From Gaiellasilicea sp037720595 (GTDB taxonomy: Bacteria > Actinomycetota > Thermoleophilia > Gaiellales > Gaiellaceae): a DNA stretch of 64,000 nucleotides. Position numbers and translations under genes: made by a program. Below the pieces are notes generated by a model, which was not told the DNA's origin, did no database searches, and saw only the letters and a list, made by a program, of their open reading frames with translations. The stretch's first letter is position 1; the number at the start of each line of letters is the position of its first letter. Location: the NCBI GenBank assembly GCA_037720595.1, contig JBBJLW010000001.1, positions 1 to 64,000 on the forward strand, written 5' to 3'. Below are positions 1-7,560 of this stretch, piece after piece.

Positions 1-110
1 CGCCGGACGAAGACGACGAAGCCGTTCAGCCGCGCGACCCCGTTGCCGCCGTAGGCCAGGGAGTCGATCGAGAGCTCGATCTCCTCGTGGAGCTTCACCG
101 GCGCGGCCAT
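1..110 (-). CDS. TrmA/RlmD-type RNA (uracil-5-)methyltransferase, N-terminal fragment
   Basis: Only the first 36 codons lie in the window; the gene continues beyond base 1. The protein starts MAAPVKLHEEIELSIDSLAY and continues with GGNGVARLNGFVVFVRR. This is the beta-strand pattern of the N-terminal TRAM domain that precedes the SAM-dependent methyltransferase domain in the RlmD/RlmCD/TrmA family, which methylates C5 of uridines in 23S rRNA or tRNA. The ATG at 110 lies 14 bases downstream of the ABC permease stop codon, so it may be the last gene of that operon. Other TRAM proteins (for example MiaB-type enzymes) carry the domain at the C-terminus, so the methyltransferase is the better call, but the catalytic part is not visible. 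Confidence 0.6.
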   Translation of the reverse strand, partial: MAAPVKLHEEIELSIDSLAYGGNGVARLNGFVVFVR

Positions 111-123
111 CGGGCCAGACTAG

Positions 124-867
124 CTAGGTGATATCGCGGCGGTTCGTGCGGACCCAGGCAAGAGCGGCGGCACCCGCGACGTGCGCGACCCCCGCGCCGA
201 CCGCCGGAAGGAACGACAACCCGCCGGATGTGGGATCGGAGATCGCGAAGACGACGGAAGCCGGCAGGTAGTCGGCGACGCCCCCGATCTCGAGCACGGA
301 CAGCAGGCTTCCGAACAGCGGCTCCGCCACGAGCAACCAGACCAGAGCGCCGACGACCGCAGGGATCTGTGCGTGGATGAGGCCACCGTAGGCCGCGCCG
401 ATCGCCCCCGCGATGGCTGCGGACACGAGAACTCGCCCTCCGGCCTCGCCGGCATCCGCCAGCTCGAGCGGCACGTCGACGAGCCCGAGCCAGACCACCG
501 CAACCCCGGCGATCACGATCAGTGCCGCGACGGCGAGCGCGAACCCGGCAGCGATCCCGGCGAGGAGCTTCGACGCGAGCAGGACGTCACGACGAGGCGT
601 CGTCAGGAGCGCGGGCGTAATCGTCCCGTGTCGGAACTCGATCGTGACGAGGGCGATGCCGAGGAGAAGCGCGGTGATCGTCGTTGCGCCGGCCGCGTCC
701 CTGACGAGCCGGGACTGGAAGCCGTCGCCGAGCCTGTCGTGCTGACTCTCGGAGCCGATCGTTGCGGCGGCCACGAGCGCGGCCAGGCCGATCGCGGTGA
801 GAACGTAGCCCCACGTTCCGCGGATCGTGCGGAGCTTCAACAGCTCGGCGGCGAAGAGGCCGCTCAT
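124..867 (-). CDS. ABC-2 type transporter permease
   Basis: A 247-residue hydrophobic protein with about six membrane segments (roughly residues 19-37, 58-76, 104-130, 146-162, 165-190 and 214-236). The N-terminus (GLFAAELLKLRTIRGTW) is the amphipathic 'E-x-x-K' start typical of ABC-2 permeases such as the EcsB/NatB/YhgE types. Its ATG overlaps the stop codon of the ATPase gene by four bases (ATGA), so the two are translationally coupled and form one exporter. The substrate cannot be told from sequence; drugs, lipids, bacteriocins or sodium are all possible in this family. Confidence 0.85.
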   Translation of the reverse strand: MSGLFAAELLKLRTIRGTWGYVLTAIGLAALVAAATIGSESQHDRLGDGFQSRLVRDAAGATTITALLLGIALVTIEFRHGTITPALLTTPRRDVLLASKLLAGIAAGFALAVAALIVIAGVAVVWLGLVDVPLELADAGEAGGRVLVSAAIAGAIGAAYGGLIHAQIPAVVGALVWLLVAEPLFGSLLSVLEIGGVADYLPASVVFAISDPTSGGLSFLPAVGAGVAHVAGAAALAWVRTNRRDIT

Positions 868-1748
868 CCGCCGCGCTCCCCCGGATCGCCTGTCAGCTCG
901 AGGAAGACCTCCTCGAGCGTCGCCCGCTCAGTCGTCAGCTCGTGCAGGACGACGCCGTTCGCGGCTGCGATCTGCCCCACCTGCTCCGGCGGAATCGGCA
1001 CGACCAGGGAGCCGTCGTCGAGCCGCTTTGCCTCGCTGCCGAGCAGGCTCGCCAGCCTGTCGGCCTCCGGCGAACGGACTCGCGTCCCGCCGGCCGAGCG
1101 CGCGAGAACGTCCTCCATCGGCGCCTGCACGACGAGCTTGCCGTGCGCGATGATCACCACGTCGTCGACCGTCTGGGCCACCTCGGCGAGCACGTGACTC
1201 GAGACGAGGACGGTGCGGCCCTCTGCTGCGAGCGAGCGCAGGAGGTCGCGAAGCCAGCGGATGCCCTGAGGATCGAGTCCGTTCGCCGGCTCGTCGAGGA
1301 CAAGCACCTCGGGGTCGCCGAGCAGGGCGGCGGCGAGGCCGAGCCGCTGCCGCATCCCGAGCGAATAGCCGCCCGCCCGACGCTTCGCCGCACCCGAGAG
1401 CTCGACGAGGGTGAGCACCTCCTCGACACGCGAGCGCGGCAGGCCGGCCGCGGTCGCGAGCACGCGCAGATGGTTGCGGCCGGAGCGTCCTGGATGAACG
1501 GCCGATGCCTCGAGCACGGCGCCGACCCGCTCCGTCGGACGATCGAGCTCCCCGTAGGCCCGCCCGAGCACGGTCGCGGTTCCCGTGTCCTGGTTGACGA
1601 GTCCGAGCACCGCGCGGAGAGTCGTCGACTTGCCGGCACCGTTCGGGCCGAGGAAGCCCGTCACGAGACCCGGCTTCGCCTGGAGGCTGAGGGCGCTGAC
1701 CGCCTGCGTCTTGCCGAATCTCTTGCTGAGGTTCGCGACCTCGATCAA
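864..1748 (-). CDS. ABC transporter ATP-binding protein (ABC-2 exporter)
   Basis: A 294-residue ATPase that energises the adjacent permease. Walker A is GPNGAGKST at residues 34-42, the signature is a variant (YSLGMRQRLGLA), Walker B is VLVLDEPANGLD and the H-loop is VSSH. The C-terminal ~80 residues (LHELTTERATLEEVFLELTG) are the usual extension of DrrA/CcmA/NatA-type subunits. The start is a TTG codon, chosen because the protein begins directly with the beta-strand IEVANLSKRF. It lies 13 bases after yjbQ, so yjbQ, the ATPase, the permease and the methyltransferase probably form one transcript. Confidence 0.9.
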   Translation of the reverse strand: MIEVANLSKRFGKTQAVSALSLQAKPGLVTGFLGPNGAGKSTTLRAVLGLVNQDTGTATVLGRAYGELDRPTERVGAVLEASAVHPGRSGRNHLRVLATAAGLPRSRVEEVLTLVELSGAAKRRAGGYSLGMRQRLGLAAALLGDPEVLVLDEPANGLDPQGIRWLRDLLRSLAAEGRTVLVSSHVLAEVAQTVDDVVIIAHGKLVVQAPMEDVLARSAGGTRVRSPEADRLASLLGSEAKRLDDGSLVVPIPPEQVGQIAAANGVVLHELTTERATLEEVFLELTGDPGERGG

Positions 1749-1761
1749 CGAGGGCTCGCGA

Positions 1762-2160
1762 TCAACGCAGCGTCGTCACGTAGACCGAGCGTTCGCGGGG
1801 ACCGTCGAACTCGCAGAAGAAGATCCCCTGCCAGGTTCCGAGCGCCAGCTTCCCCCCGTGCACCGGCACGAGCACGTTCGAGCCCATGAAGGCGGCGCGG
1901 ATGTGCGTCGGCGCGTTCTCCTCCCCCTCTTCGAGGTGCTCCCACGGCCAGTCGGAGGAGACGATTCGCTCGAGCGCCAGCTCGAAGTCGCGCGCCACCG
2001 CCGGATCCGCGTGCTCGTTGATCGTGAGCCCGGCGGTCGTGTGTGGCACGTAGACGAGGGCGGCCGAGGCACCGTCGAGCGAGCCCGCGGCGGCCTTCAC
2101 GAGCTCGGTGATGTCGACGAGCTGGCTGCGCCGCTGGGTGGTGACGGTGAACTGGCGCAC
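1762..2160 (-). CDS. YjbQ/UPF0047 family protein
   Basis: A 132-residue single-domain protein of the YjbQ (UPF0047) family, for which a weak thiamine-phosphate synthase activity has been reported. Conserved motifs are present: YVPHTTAGLTINEHAD, DWPWEHLEEGEENAPTHIRA and LGTWQGIFFCEFDGPR. The histidines and acidic residues form the putative metal or phosphate site. I chose the GTG at 2160, giving MRQFTVTTQ, rather than the GTG at 2178, because homologues start close to this strand and the upstream start would leave only two bases to the divergent peptidase gene. The divergent promoters must then overlap the coding ends, or the peptidase mRNA is nearly leaderless. Confidence 0.85.
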   Translation of the reverse strand: MRQFTVTTQRRSQLVDITELVKAAAGSLDGASAALVYVPHTTAGLTINEHADPAVARDFELALERIVSSDWPWEHLEEGEENAPTHIRAAFMGSNVLVPVHGGKLALGTWQGIFFCEFDGPRERSVYVTTLR

Positions 2161-2180
2161 GGCGCGTATCCTAGGCACCC

Positions 2181-3683
2181 GTGAGCGAGGCAGTCCTCCC
2201 CAGCAACCGCGAGCTCGACGACTACCGCGACGGCGCCGACCGGTTCCTGGCCGAGCTCGACGAGGAGTACTACCTCCACTACGCGGGGCACAAGCCCGAC
2301 TTCGAGCTGCGGGCGATCTACGAGCGCCATGCCGACCTGACCGACCTCGAGACCGTCAAGCGTGTCGGCTCGGCGGTGCAGGGCCGCGAGAACCTCGAGC
2401 TCTTCCGTTTCGGCTGCGAGGGCTATCTCGGCGAGCTGACCCGTGAGCACGCCGAGAAGATCGCCCAGCTCGAGGCCACGCTCGAGCTGTCGCACGGCGG
2501 CGAGTCGGTCGGCTATCGGATGCTGCCGCCGACGATCGCGAACGAGCCCGATCGCGCCACGCGAGCCCGTCTCGAGGCGGCGCGAAACGAGCTGACCGAG
2601 GAGCACCTGAACCCGCTCTATCTCGACGCGTTCGAGACGACGCAGCGCGCGGTCCCCGCGCTCGGGGCGCCGAACTATTTCCTCCTCTACCGCGACCGGC
2701 TCGCGCTCGAGCTCGAGGGCCTCGCGGCCCAATGCCGATCCTTCCTCGACTCGACGGAGGATCTCTACGAAGACTCGATGAACCGGACGCTGCGCGAGCG
2801 GGTCGGAGTCGGGCTGGCCGAGGCCGAGCGCCACGACCTCCGCCGCTTCTTCCGCGGCTCGAGCTGGGACGCGGCCTTCCCGGCCGACCGGATGCTGCCG
2901 GCCCTGCGCGGCACGCTCGCCGGCCTCGGGATCGATCTCGATGCGCAGTCGAACGTCCACCTCGACGTGGAGGCTCGTCCTACAAAGACGCCGCGCGCGT
3001 TCTGCGCGCCGATCGAGGTGCCCGGCAAGGTGATGCTCGTGATCCAGCCGATGGGCGGCCCGGACGACTGGCGCGCGCTCTTCCACGAGGCCGGGCACAC
3101 CGAGCACTTCGCCTTCACCTCGCCGGACCTGAAGATGGAGGAGAAGCGGCTCGGCGACAACGCCGTCACCGAGGGCTGGGCAATGCTGCTCGAGCATCTC
3201 GTCGGCAACCGCGGTTGGCTGACGCGCATGCTCAGCTTCCCGAAGCCCCAGGAGTTCGCGTCGGAGTCCGCGGTCACGCTGCTCTTCTATGTCCGCCGCT
3301 ACGCGGCGAAGCTGCTCTACGAGATCGAGTTCCACGCGGCCGCCGACCCGACGACGATGCGCAGCCGCTACGTCGAGCTGCTCGGCGATGCGCTCAAGAT
3401 CGAGCCCAGCGATACGGATTACCTCTCGGACATCGATTCCGGCTACTACTGCACGTCGTACCTGCGCTCGTGGGCGTTCGAGGCGCAGCTCTCGACCTTC
3501 CTGCGCGAGGAGTTCGGCAGCGAGTGGTTCGCGCGCCGCGAGGCGGGCTCGCTCCTGAAGGAGTTGTGGGAGCTTGGCCAGCAGCCGACCGCCGACGAGC
3601 TCCTGAAGGATGTCACGGGTGCCCCGATCGAGCTCGATGCGGTTGCGGACGAGATTCGCGCCGCGTTGCCCTCGTTCGCCTAG
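2181..3683 (+). CDS. M3-like zinc metallopeptidase (oligopeptidase-like)
   Basis: A 500-residue soluble protein, mostly helical, with the zinc motif HEAGH at residues 302-306. About 28 residues further on comes VTEGWAMLLEHL, where the glutamate is the expected third zinc ligand. This HExxH...E arrangement in an all-helical protein matches the M3 (thimet oligopeptidase) clan, whose members cut short peptides in the cytoplasm. There is no signal peptide. It is shorter than classical M3 enzymes (about 600-700 residues). The start is GTG at 2181. The substrate is unknown; a related carboxypeptidase fold (M32-like) is possible but less likely. Confidence 0.75.
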   Translation: MSEAVLPSNRELDDYRDGADRFLAELDEEYYLHYAGHKPDFELRAIYERHADLTDLETVKRVGSAVQGRENLELFRFGCEGYLGELTREHAEKIAQLEATLELSHGGESVGYRMLPPTIANEPDRATRARLEAARNELTEEHLNPLYLDAFETTQRAVPALGAPNYFLLYRDRLALELEGLAAQCRSFLDSTEDLYEDSMNRTLRERVGVGLAEAERHDLRRFFRGSSWDAAFPADRMLPALRGTLAGLGIDLDAQSNVHLDVEARPTKTPRAFCAPIEVPGKVMLVIQPMGGPDDWRALFHEAGHTEHFAFTSPDLKMEEKRLGDNAVTEGWAMLLEHLVGNRGWLTRMLSFPKPQEFASESAVTLLFYVRRYAAKLLYEIEFHAAADPTTMRSRYVELLGDALKIEPSDTDYLSDIDSGYYCTSYLRSWAFEAQLSTFLREEFGSEWFARREAGSLLKELWELGQQPTADELLKDVTGAPIELDAVADEIRAALPSFA

Positions 3684-3703
3684 CAGCTCCTCGCGGCCGT
3701 TTC

Positions 3704-3730
3704 GTCACGAAAGAGCGTCAACTTCGTGAC
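3704..3730 (+). terminator. Hairpin after the metallopeptidase gene
   Basis: GTCACGAA (3704-3711) and TTCGTGAC (3723-3730) are perfect 8-base inverted arms with an 11-base loop, followed by AAAATGCC. It sits 20 bases after the peptidase stop codon. There is no T-run, so intrinsic termination is plausible rather than clear. Confidence 0.4.
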
Positions 3731-3741
3731 AAAATGCCTTT

Positions 3742-3789
3742 CGTCTCTGCGACCGTCTCTGCGACCACGTCTGCAACCGTCTCTGCGAC
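3742..3789. repeat. Short tandem repeat, 12-bp unit
   Basis: CGTCTCTGCGAC occurs three times (3742, 3754, 3778), with a degenerate fourth unit between the second and third (around 3768). It is non-coding on both strands as far as I can judge, and lies between a terminator-like hairpin and a copy of the dispersed two-hairpin repeat. Confidence 0.6.
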
Positions 3790-3811
3790 GGCCGTCCACT
3801 CAGGCGGACAA

Positions 3812-3884
3812 GCCGGGAGCGAAGCGACCCCTTCAGGGGTCTTCGAGCGCTGAGCATCCGCTCAGCGCATGCTCAGCTTGCGCA
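3812..3884 (+). repeat. Dispersed two-hairpin repeat, copy A
   Basis: The left half GGAGCGAAGCGACCC...GGGGTCTTCG forms a first hairpin. The right half forms a second one with arms CTGAGCAT / ATGCTCAG. The same element occurs at 7340-7487 (two tandem copies, other strand) and 41853-41925. It lies in the gap between the convergent metallopeptidase and ferritin genes. Confidence 0.75.
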
Positions 3885-3888
3885 TCAG

Positions 3889-4416
3889 CTACAGCGCGCC
3901 GCCCGCCGCAGGCGGGGCACCGGCTTCGAGCGGCGAGGCGCCGCCCGCCTCGCGAGCCAGGTAGTCCTCGATCAGCATCACGTTGTCGCGAGAGCGCTCG
4001 GCAACGGCGAGCAGCCCTGACATGGAGGCGATCTCCTCGCGCTGCTCCTGCAGGAACCAGTGCAGGAACTGCTCAGCGACGAGCTCGGTCTCCTCGCGAG
4101 CGAACTGCACGAGCGCGGAGATCTGAGCCGTCACGCGCTTCTCCTGCTCCAGGGCCAGCCGCACCGGCTCGACGACATCGGCAAACCCGCACTGAGGAGC
4201 GGCGACCCCGGGAACGACGACGTCCTCGTCGGCGTCGAGCAGATACTGGACGAGCATCATCGCGTGGTTCCGCTCCTCCACCGCCTGGCGGTAGAAGTGG
4301 GCCGCGAGCTGCGGCAGCGTCAGCCCGTCGTAGTACACCGCAATGGCGACGTACTGCTGCGACGCCGCATACTCGTACGCGATCTGCTCGTTGATTGCCT
4401 CGGTCAGGCCCGCCAC
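3889..4416 (-). CDS. Ferritin (FtnA-like, non-haem)
   Basis: A 175-residue four-helix-bundle protein for iron storage and ferrous iron oxidation in the cytoplasm. Predicted ferroxidase ligands are E15 (in IAYEYAASQQY) and E48/H51 (in EERNHAMML), with further Glu/Gln in the third and fourth helices (LEQEKRVTAQ and LHWFLQEQREE). This spacing is that of FtnA rather than of haem-binding bacterioferritin or Dps. The open frame extends upstream to 4530, but that part is low-complexity and overlaps a degenerate repeat, so I use the GTG at 4416 (MAGLTEAINEQ), which matches the usual ferritin start. It ends four bases from repeat copy A. Confidence 0.88.
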   Translation of the reverse strand: MAGLTEAINEQIAYEYAASQQYVAIAVYYDGLTLPQLAAHFYRQAVEERNHAMMLVQYLLDADEDVVVPGVAAPQCGFADVVEPVRLALEQEKRVTAQISALVQFAREETELVAEQFLHWFLQEQREEIASMSGLLAVAERSRDNVMLIEDYLAREAGGASPLEAGAPPAAGGAL

Positions 4417-4439
4417 ACGATCGAGCTTACTCCGCGAAC

Positions 4440-4535
4440 GGCCTTGCAACAGGCCCGAAGAGTCGACAAGCTCCTCCTCAGGGGTCTTCGCGCAGGTGTG
4501 ATCTGCTTCTGCGGATCCCGCCTGCTGCAAACAGT
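4440..4535. repeat. Possible degenerate copy of the two-hairpin repeat
   Basis: Between the ferritin and rhomboid starts, the stretch CTCAGGGGTCTTCGCGCA matches the left half of the dispersed repeat. The right half is only weakly similar. It may be a decayed copy that overlaps the ferritin promoter region. Confidence 0.35.
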
Positions 4536-4552
4536 GGAGCTAGCATCGCGCC

Positions 4553-5233
4553 GTGCTGCCGCTGCGCGACAACGTACCGACTCGATCACGCCCGCTCGTC
4601 ACGTGGGGGCTGATCCTCGCGAACGTCCTCGTCTGGGTGCTGTATCAGCTCCCCGATCTGGAAGGTTCCGTGCGCGAGCTCGCCTATCAGCCCTGCGAGG
4701 TCGTCGATTCCTGCGCCCGGACCGGACAGGATTGGCCGCTGACCTCGCTGACCTCGATGTTCATGCACGGCGGCTGGGAGCACCTGCTCGGGAACATGCT
4801 CTTCCTCTGGATCTTCGGCAACAACATCGAGGACGCGCTCGGCCATGTCCGCTTTCTCGCGTTCTATCTCGCCGGCGGATTCGCCGCGACCGCACTCCAG
4901 ACGGTCGTCACCCTGATGACCGGCAGCGACGCCGAGGCCGCGATCCCGAATCTGGGCGCGAGCGGCGCCGTCTCTGCCGTGCTCGGCGCGTACCTCTTGC
5001 TGCTCCCGCGAGCCAGGGTGCTCACGCTCATCTTCTTCATCCTGCGTGAGATTCCGGCGATCGCCTTCCTCGGGATCTGGTTCGTGTTCCAGCTCTATTC
5101 CGGCGGCGCCTCGCTGCAAAGTCCCGAAGAGGGAGGCGGCGTCGCGTTCTTTGCCCACGTCGGCGGTTTCGTCTTCGGGTTCCTGCTTGTCAAGCTCGTC
5201 CAGATCAGACAACCGCTCCGGCCGAGGTACTGA
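4553..5233 (+). CDS. Rhomboid family intramembrane serine protease
   Basis: A 226-residue polytopic membrane protein. The catalytic serine is Ser137 in GASG (residues 135-138), in the motif NLGASGAVSAVLGAYLLLLP. The catalytic histidine is His202 in FFAHVGGFVFGFLL. The GxxW/HLLGNM motif (GGWEHLLGNMLFLWIFG) of the rhomboid L1 loop and helix 2 is also present. Rhomboids cleave transmembrane substrates within the bilayer; the substrate is unknown. The start is GTG at 4553. Its stop overlaps the ATG of the next gene (TGATG), so the rhomboid and the zincin are coupled. Confidence 0.92.
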   Translation: MLPLRDNVPTRSRPLVTWGLILANVLVWVLYQLPDLEGSVRELAYQPCEVVDSCARTGQDWPLTSLTSMFMHGGWEHLLGNMLFLWIFGNNIEDALGHVRFLAFYLAGGFAATALQTVVTLMTGSDAEAAIPNLGASGAVSAVLGAYLLLLPRARVLTLIFFILREIPAIAFLGIWFVFQLYSGGASLQSPEEGGGVAFFAHVGGFVFGFLLVKLVQIRQPLRPRY

Positions 5234-5562
5234 TGGCCTTCGAGGACGAGGTGGGCGCCGCGCTCGACTCGCTGCCTCCCGAGCTGGCGCGCGCGCTCGT
5301 CAACATCGCCGTCGTGATCGAGGACGCGCATCCCGACGACCCCGACCTCTTCGGCCTCTACGAGGGAATCCCGCTGACCGAGCGCGGCAGCGGCGATTTT
5401 GGGCAGCTTCCCGACCGGATCGCGATCTACCGCCGACCCCTCGAGGACGAATTTCCAGACCCGGCGGATTTGCGGGAGGAGATCCGGATTACCGTTCTCC
5501 ACGAGCTCGCGCACTACTTCGGGTTCGACGAGGATCGGATCACCGAGCTCGGCTACGAATGA
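5233..5562 (+). CDS. Predicted zinc metallopeptidase (Zincin_1/MMP-like domain)
   Basis: A 109-residue acidic protein with VLHELAHYFGFDED near the C-terminus. HELAH is residues 90-94, followed by a conserved acidic ligand a few residues on (FGFDED), as in the minimal gluzincin-like family PF06262. The N-terminus (MAFEDEVGAALDSLPPEL) and the middle motif LFGLYEGIPLTER are also typical. The family's substrates are not established. The gene is coupled to the upstream rhomboid and to a downstream 30-codon membrane-peptide frame. Confidence 0.85.
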   Translation: MAFEDEVGAALDSLPPELARALVNIAVVIEDAHPDDPDLFGLYEGIPLTERGSGDFGQLPDRIAIYRRPLEDEFPDPADLREEIRITVLHELAHYFGFDEDRITELGYE

Positions 5563-5651
5563 TCGTCACGGGGCTCCAGCTCGTGGCGATCGTCGCCGGA
5601 ATCGTCGGCGTCACCGCGATTGTTGTGTTCTTGTTCAGCCGCGACTCCTGA
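5559..5651 (+). CDS. Putative 30-residue single-pass membrane peptide
   Basis: The ATG overlaps the stop of the zincin gene (ATGA). The product is one hydrophobic helix (LQLVAIVAGIVGVTAIVVFLF) ending in a charged SRDS tail. No function is recognised. Translational coupling and the single clean membrane span support a real gene, but the length is too short for certainty. Confidence 0.4.
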   Translation: MIVTGLQLVAIVAGIVGVTAIVVFLFSRDS

Positions 5652-5687
5652 GGGAATGAGCCGCGCGAGCGCCGCGTTTTCACGAGC

Positions 5688-5930
5688 ATGAAGACGATTC
5701 CGGAGATCCAGACAGAGATCGAGCGGCTCAGCGAGCACCGCACCGAGCTCTACACCGAGCTCTCGCGCTTGCGGAGCGAGTCCGTGCGCCAGGAGATCAA
5801 GCAGATCGACGAGCGCTTGCAGTCGCTCTGGGACGAGCACCGCGCGGAGCGGGCGCGGATCCGGTTCGGCGAGCGCGAGGACATCGTCCGCCGCGCCCGC
5901 GCCGAAGACAGGCTCGACCGCGCCGCATAG
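5688..5930 (+). CDS. Small coiled-coil protein, unknown function
   Basis: An 80-residue, highly charged and almost entirely helical protein with heptad-like leucine and isoleucine spacing (IPEIQTEIERLSEHRTELY...LRSESVRQEIKQIDERLQSL). There is no membrane segment or recognised domain. It starts at ATG 5688. It is probably dimeric or a scaffold; function unknown. Confidence 0.6.
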   Translation: MKTIPEIQTEIERLSEHRTELYTELSRLRSESVRQEIKQIDERLQSLWDEHRAERARIRFGEREDIVRRARAEDRLDRAA

Positions 5931-5954
5931 GAGCTTGACCCGAACGCTACTCGT

Positions 5955-6035
5955 CGGGATCGGCGCGATGAGTGTTCCGAGGCACGAACGCAAGGACGCC
6001 GCCTCGGGATGCTCAGCTTGCCGAGACCGGCACAG
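5955..6035. repeat. Degenerate copy of the two-hairpin repeat
   Basis: GCGCGATGAGTGTTCCGAGGC and GCCTCGGGATGCTCAGCTTGCC form diverged inverted arms that resemble the second hairpin and the CTTGCGCC end of the dispersed repeat. The first hairpin is missing. It lies just upstream of the coiled-coil gene. Confidence 0.4.
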
Positions 6036-6073
6036 TCGTGGTTCCGTCAAGTCCTCCTAGTACGATCCGGCGT

Positions 6074-7201
6074 GTGAGCCGGCTTTGGGGTCAGTTCGAC
6101 CAAGAGAACGAGACCGACAAGGTGGAATCGGAGCGCGAGGCGTTGCGTCGCCAGCGACTCGAGGCGACGGCGGAGATCGAGGATCTGAAGGCGACGCTGA
6201 CCGATCGCGTGGCGCACGTCCAGGAGCGCGAGCGCGAGCTCGAGCAGGCATTGGCACGGGTCGACAAGCGAGAGCAGGCGCTCGACTCGGTTGCAGGTCG
6301 CGGTGCCCGCGTCGAGGCGATGCGCACGCGGCTGGCCGAGGCACGCGCCGCGCGCGCGGCGCGCAGCGACGAGAAAGAGCGAGCCGCCGTCGGCGCGCTG
6401 CGCTCCGAGCTGGCCGCCGTCCGCACCACCCTCGCGACGCGCGAGCGCGAGCTCGCCGCGTCGGCAGAACAGCTCGCCGGCGCCGGCGCTTCGTCCAACG
6501 GAGACGAGGAGGAGTCCGCACCCAAATCTGTCGAACCGCCGAGCGCCGCCGATCTGGAGGCTTTGTCGAAGCGAGAGCAGGCACTCGAGGCGCGCGCAGT
6601 CGAGCTCGATACGCGGTCTGCCGAGCTCGACGCGAAGCTCGCCGATGCTCAGCGTGTCCCACAGGAAGCTGCACTCCTTACGGCGCCGGTCGTTGACCCG
6701 CGGGAACCCGAGCTCGAAGCGAGGCAGACCGCGCTCGAGGCGGCGGAGGCCGCACTTGCGATGGGCGAAGGTGAGCAGAACCGCCGGGCCGAGGAGCTGG
6801 CTGCGCTCGAGACGACGCTCGCCGAACGGGAGGCTGTTCTCGCCCAGAAGGAGTCGCGAGCGACGGAGCTGGAGCAGGAGGAGGTCTCGCGCGCCGAGGC
6901 GAGGCTCCAAGAACTACGTGCCGCCGAGCAGGCGTTCGTCAAGACCCGCGCTGAGCTCGCCGCCCGCAGCGACGCCCTCGCCGAGCGGGAATCGCAGCTC
7001 GCCGCACGCGAGCGAGCTCTCGCGGAGCAAGAAGCACCGCCGACGCCGGAGCTCGACGCGCTCGAGGCGCGGATCCGCCGACTCGAGCAGGGCGACCGCA
7101 GCCGCGGCGAGACCACCCAGACCTTCAGCGCAGGGCTCCGCTCGCTCCAGAGCCGCCGCTTGCGCGCGCCCGCCGACGAGCGCAAGGAGTCGCTGAACTA
7201 G
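6074..7201 (+). CDS. Long coiled-coil protein, unknown function
   Basis: A 375-residue protein composed almost entirely of Glu/Ala/Arg/Leu-rich heptads (for example AERESQLAARERALAEQE), broken by a proline/serine-rich linker near residues 145-165. The C-terminal end is basic (SLQSRRLRAPADERKESLN). The frame is open from 5972, but the upstream part is repeat-like and has no coiled coil, so I take the GTG at 6074 (VSRLWGQFDQENETDK). It could be a structural or cytoskeleton-like filament (DivIVA- or FilP-like), but no diagnostic domain is visible. Confidence 0.65.
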   Translation: MSRLWGQFDQENETDKVESEREALRRQRLEATAEIEDLKATLTDRVAHVQERERELEQALARVDKREQALDSVAGRGARVEAMRTRLAEARAARAARSDEKERAAVGALRSELAAVRTTLATRERELAASAEQLAGAGASSNGDEEESAPKSVEPPSAADLEALSKREQALEARAVELDTRSAELDAKLADAQRVPQEAALLTAPVVDPREPELEARQTALEAAEAALAMGEGEQNRRAEELAALETTLAEREAVLAQKESRATELEQEEVSRAEARLQELRAAEQAFVKTRAELAARSDALAERESQLAARERALAEQEAPPTPELDALEARIRRLEQGDRSRGETTQTFSAGLRSLQSRRLRAPADERKESLN

Positions 7202-7263
7202 CGACAGCGAGAGGCGCTCGCCGAGCGCGGTTCGGCCCACCCTTCTCTACACTTCTACAGCTC

Positions 7264-7336
7264 GGGGCGTTAGCTCAGCTGGGAGAGCGCCGCCTTTGCA
7301 AGGCGGAGGTCGCCGGTTCGATCCCGGCACGCTCCA
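7264..7336 (+). tRNA. tRNA-Ala (anticodon TGC)
   Basis: A full cloverleaf. The acceptor is GGGGCGT/ACGCTCC with discriminator A at 7336. The D arm contains AGCTCAGCTGGGAGAGC. The anticodon stem CCGCC/GGCGG encloses the loop TTTGCAA (anticodon TGC), and the T arm contains GGTTCGATCC. CCA is not encoded. Two tandem repeat units start four bases downstream. Confidence 0.95.
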
Positions 7337-7339
7337 CTG

Positions 7340-7487
7340 CTGGCGCAAGATCGGAATCTGCGGGAGCAGACCCCGATCGCGCGAAGACCCCTGAAGGGTC
7401 GCTTCGCTCCCGGCTGGCGCAAGATCGGAATCTGCGGGAGCAGACCCCGATCGCGCGAAGACCCCTGAAGGGTCGCTTCGCTCCCGG
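7340..7487 (-). repeat. Dispersed two-hairpin repeat, two identical tandem copies (B1, B2)
   Basis: Units 7340-7413 and 7414-7487 are identical 74-bp direct repeats with no spacer. In the minus orientation each reads GGAGCGAAGCGACCC..GGGGTCTTCGCGC, then a second hairpin TCGGGGTCTGC / GCAGATTCCGA, then TCTTGCGCCA. The outer parts match copies A and C, while the second stem has a different sequence that is still paired. They lie directly after tRNA-Ala. Confidence 0.9.
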
Positions 7488-7560
7488 CCCGCTCCCTTGA
7501 GACGACCAGCCGCTGGGCAATGCTCTGGTCAACGCGCTGCGATGATGCGGCGGCGAGAGG

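Noticed and set aside
7340..7487. CRISPR-like array of two repeats
   Set aside because: There are only two units and no spacer between them, and the unit also occurs elsewhere as single dispersed copies.
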